Assembly: GCA_903898715.1 (NCBI GenBank)
Contig: CAIUGL010000121.1
Coordinates: forward strand, 1 to 64,000
DNA: 64,000 bases
DNA from: an uncultured Cytophagaceae bacterium
Lineage (GTDB): Bacteria > Bacteroidota > Bacteroidia > Cytophagales > Spirosomataceae
Direction of reading: 5' to 3'
Below are positions 7,513-16,254 of this stretch, in pieces. Under the pieces are notes generated by a model. That model made no database searches. It saw nothing but the letters and a program-made list of their open reading frames with translations, and was not told where the DNA came from. Position 1 is the stretch's first letter, and every line of letters starts with the position of its first letter. Made by a program: the position numbers and the translations under genes.

Positions 7513-9105
7513 AAATGGGCTATTCAGCGGATCAAAATCCTCTGGTGGTAAATTCATTTTACTGCCTTTGAAAACAGCATCAGAATTTCCTTGTTCGAAG
7601 GTCGACGTTTGATCGCCAAGTGCACTTAAATTGAAGCTCTCTCCTCCTTCACCGCCACCAAATGGCTGGAAGTCTAAATCACAATATTTCGTGAATTTAC
7701 CGATGAATTTCAACCAAACACTGTCGAGTGAACCGGAACGGTTTTTGGCCATAATGATCTCTCCCATGCCAGCCAAGGAATTTCCTTGGTCATCCGCTGT
7801 GATGCCGTAATATTCCGGACGGTAGATAAACATAACCTGATCGGCATCTTGCTCAATGGCTCCAGATTCACGAAGGTCAGAAAGTTGTGGTTTCTTGTTA
7901 CCTCCACGCGTTTCCGTAGAACGGTTCAACTGTGAAAGTGCAATTACGGGAACGTCGAGTTCTTTGGCTAATTGCTTCAATGCACGTGAAATCTGTGCAA
8001 TTTCTTGTTCACGGTTTCCAGAGGCACCTTTACCAGAGGAATCACCGGTCATCAACTGCAAGTAATCGATGACAATTAATTGAATGTCTTTTTGGGCTTT
8101 TAAACGTCTACACTTGGCACGTAATTCCAAAATAGATAAGGCTGGCGTATCATCAACGAATATCGGGGCTTCAAAAAGGCCTTTGATCTTCGTGTGAAGC
8201 TGTTGCCACTCATGCGGTTCTAATTTACCCCGACGAATTTTTTCTGCCTCAATTTCAGCCTCAGCGGATATAATACGATTAACCAATTGCACCGCACTCA
8301 TCTCAAGTGAGAATAGCGCAACGGCTTGACCATGATCAACGGCAGCGTTCCGACAAGCCGAAACGACAAAGGCGGTTTTACCCATACCTGGACGCGCGGC
8401 GATGATAATTAATTCTTGTTTTTGCCAGCCAGAAGTCAAACGATCCAAATCTGTAAAACCAGATGGAACCCCCGTTAAGCCACTTTTTTGTAATTGTTTC
8501 TTCTCAAGTTCCTCTACAGCCTTTTTTAAGATGTCGGACATACTCTCGTAGTTCTTACGAATGTTCGATTCCGCAATCGTAAAAAGCTCTTGTTCCATTT
8601 TATCTAAAATGTGGAACACATCCGTCGTATCCTCGTAAGATAATCGCTGGATTTCGGAAGAGATTTGAATTAACTGACGCTTAATGTATTGCTCAATGAT
8701 GATACGCGCGTGGAATTCAACATTGGATGTGGAACTAACACGTGACGTTAATTGGGCCAAATAACTGGTACCACCCGCTTTTTCTAGATCCCCTGTACTT
8801 TTAAGGTAGTTGTTGACCGTTAACAAGTCAACCGGCTGCGAAGCTTGAAACAAAGCCTGAACGGCCCCGAATATCTTTTGATTCGATTCTTTGTAAAAAC
8901 TATCTGGCTTAAGTAACTCAATGACATTGGCCAAGGGTTCTTTTTCCAACATCAACGCACCCAATAATGCTTCTTCCAAATCAACTGCTTGGGGTGGTAA
9001 TTTACCTAATCCCAGATCACTTAAGCGCTGCGGAGCATTTGAACGAACATTGCCAGAGCCTTGTCGTCCTTTATTGAAAATTTGTGCGGGGGTATTCGAA
9101 TCCAT
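7510..9105 (-). CDS. dnaB: Replicative DNA helicase DnaB
   Basis: Hexameric 5'-3' helicase of the replication fork, 531 aa. The N-terminal DnaB domain starts around residue 36 (PPQAVDLEEALLGALM). The RecA-like C-terminal domain has Walker A ARPGMGKT at about 237-244, Walker B LIVIDYLQLM, and the conserved ALSQLNRSTETR and QDADQVMFIYRPEYYG segments. No intein is visible. The C-terminal tail of about 50 residues is rich in Gly, Ser and acidic residues and probably disordered. Divergent from phoH, convergent with rlmD across the heptamer repeat. Confidence 0.97.
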   Translation of the reverse strand: MDSNTPAQIFNKGRQGSGNVRSNAPQRLSDLGLGKLPPQAVDLEEALLGALMLEKEPLANVIELLKPDSFYKESNQKIFGAVQALFQASQPVDLLTVNNYLKSTGDLEKAGGTSYLAQLTSRVSSTSNVEFHARIIIEQYIKRQLIQISSEIQRLSYEDTTDVFHILDKMEQELFTIAESNIRKNYESMSDILKKAVEELEKKQLQKSGLTGVPSGFTDLDRLTSGWQKQELIIIAARPGMGKTAFVVSACRNAAVDHGQAVALFSLEMSAVQLVNRIISAEAEIEAEKIRRGKLEPHEWQQLHTKIKGLFEAPIFVDDTPALSILELRAKCRRLKAQKDIQLIVIDYLQLMTGDSSGKGASGNREQEIAQISRALKQLAKELDVPVIALSQLNRSTETRGGNKKPQLSDLRESGAIEQDADQVMFIYRPEYYGITADDQGNSLAGMGEIIMAKNRSGSLDSVWLKFIGKFTKYCDLDFQPFGGGEGGESFNLSALGDQTSTFEQGNSDAVFKGSKMNLPPEDFDPLNSPF

Positions 9106-9212
9106 AGACTACAATTTTACAAATTTTATATAAAATTAACATGTAAATCATCGGATAAAATTTCAAGATTTCCCTATTTTAGTACTTTCATTCATGCCAT
9201 AATCATAACTAG

Positions 9213-10172
9213 TTGATCGAGAAAAATATATCCTTGTCCGAAATCTCCCTGATCGAGTTTCTTGGAGTTTCCAATGCACATTTTCAATTACTCGTGGACG
9301 CATTTCCACAAACGAAAATCATCTCTCGCGGTGATCAATTAACCATTCGAGGTTCAGATGATCAAATTGCCTTAGTCGAAGCGATCGTTAATCAATGCAT
9401 TCAGCACCTGAATAAACACAGTACGTTTACGGCAATTCACATGAAGGCCTACATTGATTCGGTGTTAAATCCAACGGGTGAAGAAACTGTCACTCCATGG
9501 GTTGAGGATAAAGATGTGTTGCTTTTTGGTAACAAAGGGATTGTGATTAAAGCTAAAACGCCTAACCAACGGAAACTCGTAGACGCAGCCATTGAGAATG
9601 ATATCGTTTTTGCCATTGGACCTGCAGGTACAGGAAAAACCTATACAGCGGTGGCTTTGGCTGTCAAAGCATTGAAAAATAAAGAAGTTAAAAAAATCAT
9701 CATTACGCGTCCCGCGGTAGAAGCTGGAGAAAATTTAGGTTTTTTACCGGGTGATTTGAAGGAAAAAATTGATCCTTATTTACGTCCCATCTATGATGCC
9801 TTGGATGATATGATTCCGGCGGAGAAGTTGAAATTCTATTTGGAAAATCGGACCATTGAAATTGCACCTTTGGCTTATATGCGTGGTCGGACGCTCAACA
9901 AAGCTTTTATTTTGCTAGATGAGGCACAAAATACCACGTCGATGCAAATGAAGATGTTCTTGACGCGTATGGGTATTCAGTCAAAAACAATCATTACAGG
10001 TGATAAATCGCAAGTGGATTTGCCCAAAAATCAAACGTCCGGTTTAGGTGAAGCGGAACGAATTTTATCCGGTATACACGGTATTTCATTTGTGGAATTA
10101 GATGGCTCAGACGTTGTGCGTCACCGCTTAGTTCGCAAGATCATTGAAGCGTATGGAAAGCAGGATAAATAA
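9213..10172 (+). CDS. phoH: PhoH family ATPase
   Basis: Cytoplasmic P-loop ATPase of the PhoH/PhoL family, often linked to RNA metabolism; its exact role is uncertain. The 319-aa product has a KH-like N-terminal region, Walker A GPAGTGKT at residues 136-143, ITRPAVEAGE, and Walker B LLDEAQNT. The start is a TTG at 9213. The only nearby upstream ATG, at 9194, is followed at once by a stop in its frame. Length fits the family. It overlaps the following GNAT gene by 20 bp, suggesting coupling. Confidence 0.92.
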   Translation: MIEKNISLSEISLIEFLGVSNAHFQLLVDAFPQTKIISRGDQLTIRGSDDQIALVEAIVNQCIQHLNKHSTFTAIHMKAYIDSVLNPTGEETVTPWVEDKDVLLFGNKGIVIKAKTPNQRKLVDAAIENDIVFAIGPAGTGKTYTAVALAVKALKNKEVKKIIITRPAVEAGENLGFLPGDLKEKIDPYLRPIYDALDDMIPAEKLKFYLENRTIEIAPLAYMRGRTLNKAFILLDEAQNTTSMQMKMFLTRMGIQSKTIITGDKSQVDLPKNQTSGLGEAERILSGIHGISFVELDGSDVVRHRLVRKIIEAYGKQDK

Positions 10173-10596
10173 AATTACGCAGGCCCTATCCCCTGCTGAT
10201 ATCGATCTTGTTTTTGCGATTCGAACGGAGGTTTTCGTTGTGGAACAAAAGTGCTTACCGAAAGAAGAATTTGATGAATTGGACGCAGTAGCGATTCATT
10301 ATTTGTATTGGGTTGATGGTCAACCTGTTGCCACAGGTCGTTATCGCAAAACAGATAAAGGCATTAAGATTGAACGTATTGCTACTTTAGCATCTTATCG
10401 CGGTAAGGGGTATGCCTCGGAAATAGTGCGTTTTTTAATTCAGGAGGCCCAAATGGCATATCCCGAGGTAAATTATTTTTATTTGCATGCCCAACAAACC
10501 GTCATGCCGCTTTACGCTTCTTTAGGTTTTGAACCATATGGCGGAACTTTTATAGAAGCAGATATTGTTCATCAAGCCATGTCCTTAACATTGTAA
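10153..10596 (+). CDS. GNAT family N-acyltransferase
   Basis: Predicted acyl-CoA-dependent acyltransferase of 147 aa, of the ElaA/YjcF-like group. Recognisable parts are FAIRTEVFVVEQKCLPKEEFD near the N terminus, the acetyl-CoA-binding loop YRGKGYASEI, and YLHAQQTVMPLYASLGF. The ATG at 10153 lies inside the phoH 3' end; an upstream TTG at 10144 is less likely. It sits in a co-directional run phoH-GNAT-pirin with a 1-bp gap to the pirin gene. Substrate unknown. Confidence 0.82.
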   Translation: MESRINKITQALSPADIDLVFAIRTEVFVVEQKCLPKEEFDELDAVAIHYLYWVDGQPVATGRYRKTDKGIKIERIATLASYRGKGYASEIVRFLIQEAQMAYPEVNYFYLHAQQTVMPLYASLGFEPYGGTFIEADIVHQAMSLTL

Positions 10597-10597
10597 T

Positions 10598-11467
10598 ATG
10601 TCCACCAAGTCGATTCAAGCCATTTACCCTCCTGGACCTCCTCATTTTGTAGGTGATGGATTTCGGGTGCATAATTTCATCCCGAGTAGACAAGGCTTAG
10701 ACATGCAGCGCATGAGTCCATTTATCATGATGGATTACGGTGCCAAATTTCATTTCGATCCTTCAGACACACCGCGCGGCGTAGGTGTACATCCACATCG
10801 TGGATTTGAAACGGTAACCATTGCTTACAAAGGGCGTGTCGCGCATCATGACAGTGCTGGTGGCGGAGGTATTATTAGCGAAGGCGATGTTCAATGGATG
10901 ACTGCCGCTTCAGGTGTATTGCATAAAGAATACCACGAAGAAGAATTTAGTAAATCAGGTGGTGATTTTCAGATGGTTCAGCTGTGGGTTAATTTACCGG
11001 CGAAGGATAAGATGTCGGCACCTAAGTACCAAGCCATCGAAAACCAACAGATTCCGCGTGTTCCTGTTCATTTAGGCGAGGTGGAAGTGATTGCAGGTTC
11101 TTATCAAACTGCGCAAGGAGCAGCAAGCACTTTTACACCAGTTAATTTGTTGAATGCCAAATTGAGTCCAGGAGGAAAGGCAAGTTTTGATTTTCCTGCT
11201 GAATATAATACGGCTTTAGTGGTCATCGACGGAGAAATCCGTGTAAATGGTGTTGAGATAGCCCCTGAAAATCATTTCGTTTTATTTAATACTGATGGAA
11301 CTCAATTTGAGATTGAGGCAACTGAAGAGTCGGTGGTTTTGATACTGAGCGGCGAACCGATTCGTGAACCAATTGCAGCACATGGGCCGTTTGTGATGAA
11401 TAGCCGACAAGAAATTATGCAGGCTTTTGAGGATTTTGAAATGGGGAAATTCGGTTATCTAGAGTAA
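10598..11467 (+). CDS. Pirin family protein
   Basis: Bicupin protein, 289 aa. The N-terminal cupin contains the metal-binding set HPHRGFETVT, then HHDSAGGGG and a later acidic ligand region (HKEYHEEEF). Family members have been described as quercetinases or redox-dependent regulators, but most have no proven function. The C-terminal cupin is intact and ends SRQEIMQAFEDFEMGKFGYL, typical of the family. Its stop codon lies in the left arm of a terminator hairpin, and only 3 bp separate it from the convergent outer-membrane gene. Confidence 0.9.
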   Translation: MSTKSIQAIYPPGPPHFVGDGFRVHNFIPSRQGLDMQRMSPFIMMDYGAKFHFDPSDTPRGVGVHPHRGFETVTIAYKGRVAHHDSAGGGGIISEGDVQWMTAASGVLHKEYHEEEFSKSGGDFQMVQLWVNLPAKDKMSAPKYQAIENQQIPRVPVHLGEVEVIAGSYQTAQGAASTFTPVNLLNAKLSPGGKASFDFPAEYNTALVVIDGEIRVNGVEIAPENHFVLFNTDGTQFEIEATEESVVLILSGEPIREPIAAHGPFVMNSRQEIMQAFEDFEMGKFGYLE

Positions 11468-11496
11468 TTACTATTTTGTTTTTACTCTAGATTTTT
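11458..11496 (+). terminator. Terminator of the pirin gene, embedded in convergent coding ends
   Basis: A perfect 10-bp inverted repeat, TCTAGAGTAA at 11458-11467 and TTACTCTAGA at 11482-11491, surrounds a 14-nt loop and is followed by TTTTT. The left arm includes the pirin stop codon, and the right arm lies in the last codons of the convergent barrel-protein gene. Confidence 0.7.
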
Positions 11497-13900
11497 CGGC
11501 ATCTAATCCGGTGGCTCGTACCCTCGCTCCTTTTATGGCCATATTTCCAAACCTGTATGTGAAATTCAAACGTACAACACGCGAATCCTGACGTGGTCGA
11601 ACGACGATATCTAAGTCGCCGTATTTGATATATACATTTGGATTCGAGGTAAATAAAACGTCTTGTGCATTTAAACGCAAAACACCTCGCTTGTTCAGCA
11701 TAGTTTTTTGAATGCCTAAATTAAGTGCACCTGCTGCTCCAAAAATAAAGGCACTTTCCAACCCTCCGGTGAAATAATTTCCGCCAATTTCAAATCGGTA
11801 ATCTTTTGGTAATGTGAAAATATGATTCGTATTGATGTAGAACATGTTTCTTGCCGGACTTAAAGCTGCATTTTCAACTTTACCTTCTAGCTCTGCCCGA
11901 TTGAAATAGATATCTGTATTGCTCGTCCACCATTTCTTAATCGGTATAGGTAATGAAAACCCTAAGCTATAATTCGTCCTTTCAGCCATATTAGCCGTGG
12001 TTTGATAGGATATTCGTGCTTCCGTATCCTGTTTTAATATTTCAGTGATGACGTTGGTTGTATGGCTGTAGCCGAATGTCGTGCTGAAAGCGCCCAAAAA
12101 TGTATGGCTTAATTCAATCGAATTAGTTAGCTGTGGCGTCAGCATGGGATTGCCCACTTTAAACGTGTAATTATCTAGAAAGAATACGAATGGATTTAGA
12201 TCCCCATAATTTGGACGGTCGATGCGACGGGAATAGTTAAATCCAAAACTGTGTTTGGGGGAATAATCATATTGGATAAATGCACTTGGGAATAACTGTG
12301 CGTAATCTCGATGGAACGTTGAATCTTTTACGTTTGATGTATATGCTTCCGAAATGCCATCTGCTACGGTCCATTCACCGCGTAAGCCAAGCTGATAACT
12401 AAATTTTCCGATAGCCCGTTCCGTATTTAGGTAGGCTGCATGAATTTGCTCGCGGTAAATAAATTGATTGCTTTGACCTGTTAAAAACTTAAACTGTGCG
12501 TCACCTTCATTTTTTCCTTGAAAGCGTAAATCGTTATCCGTTTGTACGTAGGAAGATTTAAGTCCAGTTCCCCATTTAGATTTTAAGAATGAAGGAATGA
12601 CGTAATCTAGTTTAAAGGAGTATTGGTCCACGAATGATTTGGCATCATTAATCAACAAAGAATCGACACGCAAAGGTTTGAAATTACCTGTTAAAAACTG
12701 AGATTTTAGATTCGATGTGCTATTGTCGGCAAAGCGCGCATAATCCAAGTCAATCGTCAATTCCCTTCCTGTGCTATCATACGTATGTTTTACATTGAAA
12801 TTAGCAGCATAATTCTGACTGGGATTGCCTACATTATTGATCGTGTTCAACCGAAAAAGGGCATCGCCTGCTGTCGTATTTTGCGTGGTTTTATTCAAGC
12901 CATCCCGTAAGGTATACTGATTGAAATTGCCTGAAACCAAGATGCCCAATGTAGTTTTTTTGGAGAAATACCAGTCAACCCCACCTTTGAGTTGAGTACT
13001 TTGATTCTCGTTTTTGTAGGCAAAGCTATTTTCCCAAACTTCATTTTGCGCCCTAAAATTTCGAACTAAGTTATTTCTTTCTAACAGGGTGCGATTCACT
13101 ATAGAACCGTTCCCAAACCAGTTCCAGCCATTTTTCCGGTAGTTTAGATTTACTCCTGCACTCTCGCGAGCGTATATACCTTGAGCGAAGGTTGCATTGG
13201 CGGATCCATTCAGGCCGATGTTTGAATTCTTCTTTAACTTAATGTTGATGATTCCTCCCGTTCCCGCTGCATCATAACTCGAGGAAGGGTTTGCCATAAT
13301 CTCTAATTGGGATATTTGGTCTGCAGGTAAATTCTTCAGATAATTTGCTAGATCAGCTCCTGTTAAATATGAAATTTTACCATCAATCATCACTTTGGCT
13401 CCTGATTTTCCGCGTAGTGAAATGTTTCCATCTTTATCCACAATCACCCCTGGGGAACGCTCCAATAGTTCCATGGTGGTATTTCCGGCAGCCATGGCTG
13501 AGTTTTCTACATTGACAATTGTCTTATCTAATTTCCTTTCAATGAATGGTTTGGTCGCTGTGACTTTAACCTCCGCTAATTCGGTGCTCAGTGGACTTAA
13601 GGTAATGATGCCTAATTCGATTTTGCTATCGGCCGTAATTTCTTCTAGGTCTAATTTGAATGATTTTAATCCGGTGGACTGAATCGTCAGGGTAAACTTT
13701 CCTACTGGTAGTTTGCTCACACGCAAATCGCCATTTTCATCCGTATTCATTCCTTTGACTAAGCTTGAATCGGAGGATTTTTTTAATAGAATCGTCGCAA
13801 AAGGAAGCGATTCTTTGTTGGTATCTTGAAGATGAAGGTGTAATGAATTTTGGCCAAAAGCCGAAAAGCTACTTAGTAAGAGTAAAAAAAGAAATCTCAT
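11471..13900 (-). CDS. Outer-membrane beta-barrel receptor with carboxypeptidase-like N-terminal domain
   Basis: Probable TonB-dependent-receptor-like protein, 809 aa. A signal peptide (MRFLFLLLLSSFSAFGQ) precedes a carboxypeptidase-regulatory-like Ig fold (about residues 20-110), then a plug-like region (NTTMELLERSPGVIVDKDGNISLRGKSG split across residues 135-165, with the typical GTGGIINI), then a barrel with repeated aromatic-ending strands. It resembles the OMP_b-brl_3 family. No SusD-like partner is next to it, so the ligand cannot be guessed. It ends with a short basic tail rather than an aromatic residue, which is unusual for a barrel terminus. Confidence 0.85.
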   Translation of the reverse strand: MRFLFLLLLSSFSAFGQNSLHLHLQDTNKESLPFATILLKKSSDSSLVKGMNTDENGDLRVSKLPVGKFTLTIQSTGLKSFKLDLEEITADSKIELGIITLSPLSTELAEVKVTATKPFIERKLDKTIVNVENSAMAAGNTTMELLERSPGVIVDKDGNISLRGKSGAKVMIDGKISYLTGADLANYLKNLPADQISQLEIMANPSSSYDAAGTGGIINIKLKKNSNIGLNGSANATFAQGIYARESAGVNLNYRKNGWNWFGNGSIVNRTLLERNNLVRNFRAQNEVWENSFAYKNENQSTQLKGGVDWYFSKKTTLGILVSGNFNQYTLRDGLNKTTQNTTAGDALFRLNTINNVGNPSQNYAANFNVKHTYDSTGRELTIDLDYARFADNSTSNLKSQFLTGNFKPLRVDSLLINDAKSFVDQYSFKLDYVIPSFLKSKWGTGLKSSYVQTDNDLRFQGKNEGDAQFKFLTGQSNQFIYREQIHAAYLNTERAIGKFSYQLGLRGEWTVADGISEAYTSNVKDSTFHRDYAQLFPSAFIQYDYSPKHSFGFNYSRRIDRPNYGDLNPFVFFLDNYTFKVGNPMLTPQLTNSIELSHTFLGAFSTTFGYSHTTNVITEILKQDTEARISYQTTANMAERTNYSLGFSLPIPIKKWWTSNTDIYFNRAELEGKVENAALSPARNMFYINTNHIFTLPKDYRFEIGGNYFTGGLESAFIFGAAGALNLGIQKTMLNKRGVLRLNAQDVLFTSNPNVYIKYGDLDIVVRPRQDSRVVRLNFTYRFGNMAIKGARVRATGLDAEKSRVKTK

Positions 13901-13964
13901 GCAGTTGAACTAAATGTAAAAATCGACCAGCAAGATGCACGTGAAGTACAAACAGTTGTCTGAT

Positions 13965-14003
13965 CAAAAAAAGAAATGCCCAAGGTTGGACCCCTTAGGC
14001 ATT
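13965..14003 (-). terminator. Terminator downstream of the DUF3127 gene
   Basis: On the minus strand, stem AATGCCTAAGG/CCTTGGGCATT (one U-G pair) is followed by TTTCTTTTTTT. On the plus strand the same pair would be a C-A mismatch, so the hairpin serves the DUF3127 gene. Confidence 0.7.
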
Positions 14004-14026
14004 AGTCTTTAAAATATTAGTTGTAC

Positions 14027-14401
14027 TTAAAATGGCAAATCGTCACCACTTTCAGCAGCCAATGGAGGGAATTGATATCCGCCTGCTGGACTAGCTTCTA
14101 CATTTGGTGGAACGCTTGGGCTTGAACCTGTGCGATCTAGACGATAAGCACGGATTTCAGTGTACCAACGTTCGTTATATTCGCGGGATTCAACATTAAA
14201 TTGAACCTTAACGATTTCTCCTTCTTGTACGGGTGCTAGATCTTGGGTTTTGTCTCCCCACACCGACATACAAACTTTTTTAGGATATTGATCTTGTGTT
14301 TCAAGGACAAACTCTTGTTTGATCCAGTTGGAACCATTTTTACCTGTTCCTGTAACTTCAGGTAATTTCTTGATTAGTTTTCCGCTTAGTTCTAAAGCCA
14401 T
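14027..14401 (-). CDS. DUF3127 domain protein, probable OB-fold
   Basis: Small 124-aa protein beginning MALELSGKLIKKLPEVTG. It matches the DUF3127 pattern seen widely in Bacteroidota: an OB-like beta domain (WIKQEFVLETQDQYPKKVCMSVWGDK, here positions about 27-52) with REYNERWYTEIRAYRLDR, then a flexible tail ending ESGDDLPF. The acidic, phenylalanine-terminated tail is like that of single-stranded DNA-binding proteins, so a nucleic-acid role is possible but unproven. I placed the start at 14401: the longer frame to 14557 reads antisense through the tRNA gene and is not credible. Confidence 0.78.
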   Translation of the reverse strand: MALELSGKLIKKLPEVTGTGKNGSNWIKQEFVLETQDQYPKKVCMSVWGDKTQDLAPVQEGEIVKVQFNVESREYNERWYTEIRAYRLDRTGSSPSVPPNVEASPAGGYQFPPLAAESGDDLPF

Positions 14402-14429
14402 TAATTGAATTATTTGAATTTTTGAATTG

Positions 14430-14460
14430 TTGGCAAGTAAGTAAATATTTGGTAATTTTG
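14430..14460 (+). promoter_or_regulatory. Promoter of tRNA-Leu, Bacteroidota type
   Basis: TTG at 14430-14432, 20 bases, then TAATTTTG at 14453-14460. The predicted start is about 9 nt before the mature tRNA 5' end. No terminator separates the tRNA from trhO, so this promoter may also serve trhO. Confidence 0.65.
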
Positions 14461-14472
14461 CTAACCGTTTTT

Positions 14473-14556
14473 GGCGATGTGGTGAAATTGGTAGACACGC
14501 TACTTTGAGGTGGTAGTGCCGCTTTAGGTATGGGAGTTCGAATCTCCCCATCGTCA
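14473..14556 (+). tRNA. tRNA-Leu (anticodon GAG)
   Basis: Complete class II tRNA. Acceptor GGCGATG pairs with CATCGTC (one G-U), the D arm contains AATTGGTAGACAC, and the anticodon stem CTACT/GGTAG encloses loop TTGAGGT with anticodon GAG. A long variable arm follows, then T arm GGGAG-TTCGAAT-CTCCC and discriminator A at 14556. The 3' CCA is not encoded (CGA follows), so it must be added after transcription. The gene reads CUC and CUU codons. Confidence 0.95.
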
Positions 14557-14583
14557 CGAAATTTTTTGTTTAATCTGTAAATC

Positions 14584-15582
14584 ATGTTGAAGATGAAGCC
14601 TTACAGTGTGTTACTTTACTATAACTATACTCCTATTCCCAATCCGGAGGAGTATCGCATCAAACACCACCTTTTTTGTATCGAAAATAATCTGCTCGGC
14701 CGTGTCATTGTCGCTGCTGAAGGATTAAATGGTACCATTTCTGGTCTAAGATCAGATTGTGACGCCTACATGCGGTGGTTAGAAAATGACCCTATTTTTG
14801 CTGGAACAGATTTTGATTTCAAAATTGAATCTCACGATAAACATACCTTCAACAAGCTTCATGTACGTGTTAAAGCAGAGATTGTTCATTCCGACTTGCC
14901 AGTGAATCCACGCATTAAGACGGGTAAACATCTTAAACCGAAGGAATTTAAGGAGATGTTGAAAAACGATCCCGATGTCGTCTTGGTAGATATGCGCTCA
15001 AACTACGAGCATGAATTAGGACGGTTTAAAGGTGCGTATACCTTTGACATGGAGAATTTGCGTGATTTGCCAGATCATGTGCAAGAGATTGAACATTTGA
15101 AAGGGAAAAAGGTAATTACGTATTGTACAGGTGGTATTAAATGTGAAAAAGCGTCTGCTTATTTATTGGAAAAAGGGTTTGAGAATGTGTACCAATTGCA
15201 CGGTGGGATAATTAAATATGGTCTAGAGGAAGGTGGCGAAGACTTTGATGGTTCTTGTTACGTGTTTGATAATCGGGTGGCCACACAAGTTAATTCGGTT
15301 AATCCGGAGGTTATTTCCACTTGTTTTGTTTGTCAGGAAGCATCTGATCACATGGTCAACTGTGCAAATCCAGAATGCAATGAGCATTTAGCTATTTGTC
15401 CGAGTTGCTTGAAAGAAATGGAGGGCGCTTGTTCGCCCGCATGTAAAGACCATCCGCGAAAGCGTCCTTACAATGAAAAAGGATATTATTCCAAAAATTC
15501 GGTAGGTTATTCGCCGGAGCTAGGGTTTAAGTCCTTTGGCAGAAATGAAAAAATTGAAAAGAAAAAAATGGCTCAATCTTGA
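14584..15582 (+). CDS. trhO: tRNA uridine-34 hydroxylase TrhO (rhodanese family)
   Basis: Oxygen-dependent hydroxylase making 5-hydroxyuridine at the wobble position of certain tRNAs. The 332-aa product has an N-terminal acylphosphatase-like domain (YYNYTPIPNPEEY, GLNGTISG), a rhodanese domain with the active-site loop YCTGGIKCEKAS, and a cysteine-rich C-terminal region (CFVCQEA, CANPECNEHL, CPSC, CSPAC) that probably binds zinc. It starts 28 nt after tRNA-Leu(GAG) and is probably co-transcribed. That tRNA has G34, so it is not itself a substrate. Its last codons form the left arm of a terminator. Confidence 0.9.
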   Translation: MLKMKPYSVLLYYNYTPIPNPEEYRIKHHLFCIENNLLGRVIVAAEGLNGTISGLRSDCDAYMRWLENDPIFAGTDFDFKIESHDKHTFNKLHVRVKAEIVHSDLPVNPRIKTGKHLKPKEFKEMLKNDPDVVLVDMRSNYEHELGRFKGAYTFDMENLRDLPDHVQEIEHLKGKKVITYCTGGIKCEKASAYLLEKGFENVYQLHGGIIKYGLEEGGEDFDGSCYVFDNRVATQVNSVNPEVISTCFVCQEASDHMVNCANPECNEHLAICPSCLKEMEGACSPACKDHPRKRPYNEKGYYSKNSVGYSPELGFKSFGRNEKIEKKKMAQS

Positions 15583-15592
15583 GCCATTTTTT
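15565..15592. terminator. Bidirectional terminator containing the trhO stop codon
   Basis: AAAATGGCTCA-ATCT-TGAGCCATTTT is a near-perfect hairpin with A- and T-tracts on the two sides, working for both convergent genes. The trhO TGA lies inside it, so the last residues of TrhO are read from the hairpin. Confidence 0.8.
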
Positions 15593-15923
15593 ATTTATCG
15601 ACTTCTTCCACGCGGAAACGCGTGATGTCTTTTATCAATTCGAGTGGCATCGGTAAATGATACGGAAACTTAACAGCCCCTTTCGAACCTTCAAATGCAT
15701 TTAATCGCTCTTGGAAAACAACCAAAGGTTTAGGCGTTGGGTAGAATCCCAAATGATTATTCCAAGCGGCAAAGTGAACTAGATTTTTCTTGTATTTGAA
15801 CGTTGGCATTCCATACGCCATAATCTCTTCCGTTCCTTCTGGAACAACCGATCGAATGGCATCCCGCACTTCACGTAAAATTTTCTGAGTGGCTTCAGGA
15901 AATGTATTAATATATTCTTCCAT
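15591..15923 (-). CDS. DUF1801 domain protein
   Basis: Small cytoplasmic protein of 110 aa. It has the DUF1801 (YdhG-like) pattern: EYINTFPEATQKILREVRDAI, then EEIMAYGMPTFKYKKNLVHFAAWNNHLGFYP in several short segments, and KFPYHLPMPLELI. Some relatives have been discussed as iron chaperones by structural likeness to frataxin, but function is not established here. Last gene of a three-gene minus-strand operon, 4 nt after the DUF2834 gene. Confidence 0.82.
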   Translation of the reverse strand: MEEYINTFPEATQKILREVRDAIRSVVPEGTEEIMAYGMPTFKYKKNLVHFAAWNNHLGFYPTPKPLVVFQERLNAFEGSKGAVKFPYHLPMPLELIKDITRFRVEEVDK

Positions 15924-15927
15924 GTAT

Positions 15928-16254
15928 TTAGGCTAATTGACGATGTCTTACAAACAAAAATAAGGGAAAGGCAAAAGCAAAGCCAATCAATACCGTTGCT
16001 GCTAAGTATAGGTAAAGGTATTTGATTTTGATGCGGATTCCTTCGACCAACATAAAAAAGGTTCCCGTAATGGCTCCCGTCCAAAAATCACAACTCAAAC
16101 TTTTAGCATAAGGATCCATGGTCCAGGTACTTTTGCAGAAGGCAATGACATCAAAGTTTCCTCCATTTTCTTGTATACCTACAAAGACAAAATAGGCCGT
16201 AATTCCTCCACCTACGATAGATAAAAGCAAATACAGATAATGCGCATTTTTCAT
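15928..16254 (-). CDS. DUF2834 family small membrane protein
   Basis: 108-aa integral membrane protein with three predicted helices (about residues 5-27, 55-73 and 80-102) and the DUF2834-like signature NGGNFDVIAF with a downstream WTGAITGTFFMLVEG. The start ATG overlaps the stop of the upstream GreA-like gene by 4 bp, so the two are likely coupled. No function is known. Confidence 0.75.
   Translation of the reverse strand: MKNAHYLYLLLSIVGGGITAYFVFVGIQENGGNFDVIAFCKSTWTMDPYAKSLSCDFWTGAITGTFFMLVEGIRIKIKYLYLYLAATVLIGFAFAFPLFLFVRHRQLA

Noticed and set aside
14402-14557. N-terminal extension of the DUF3127 gene
   Set aside because: The extension is antisense to the tRNA-Leu gene; the conserved start MALELSGK is at 14401.
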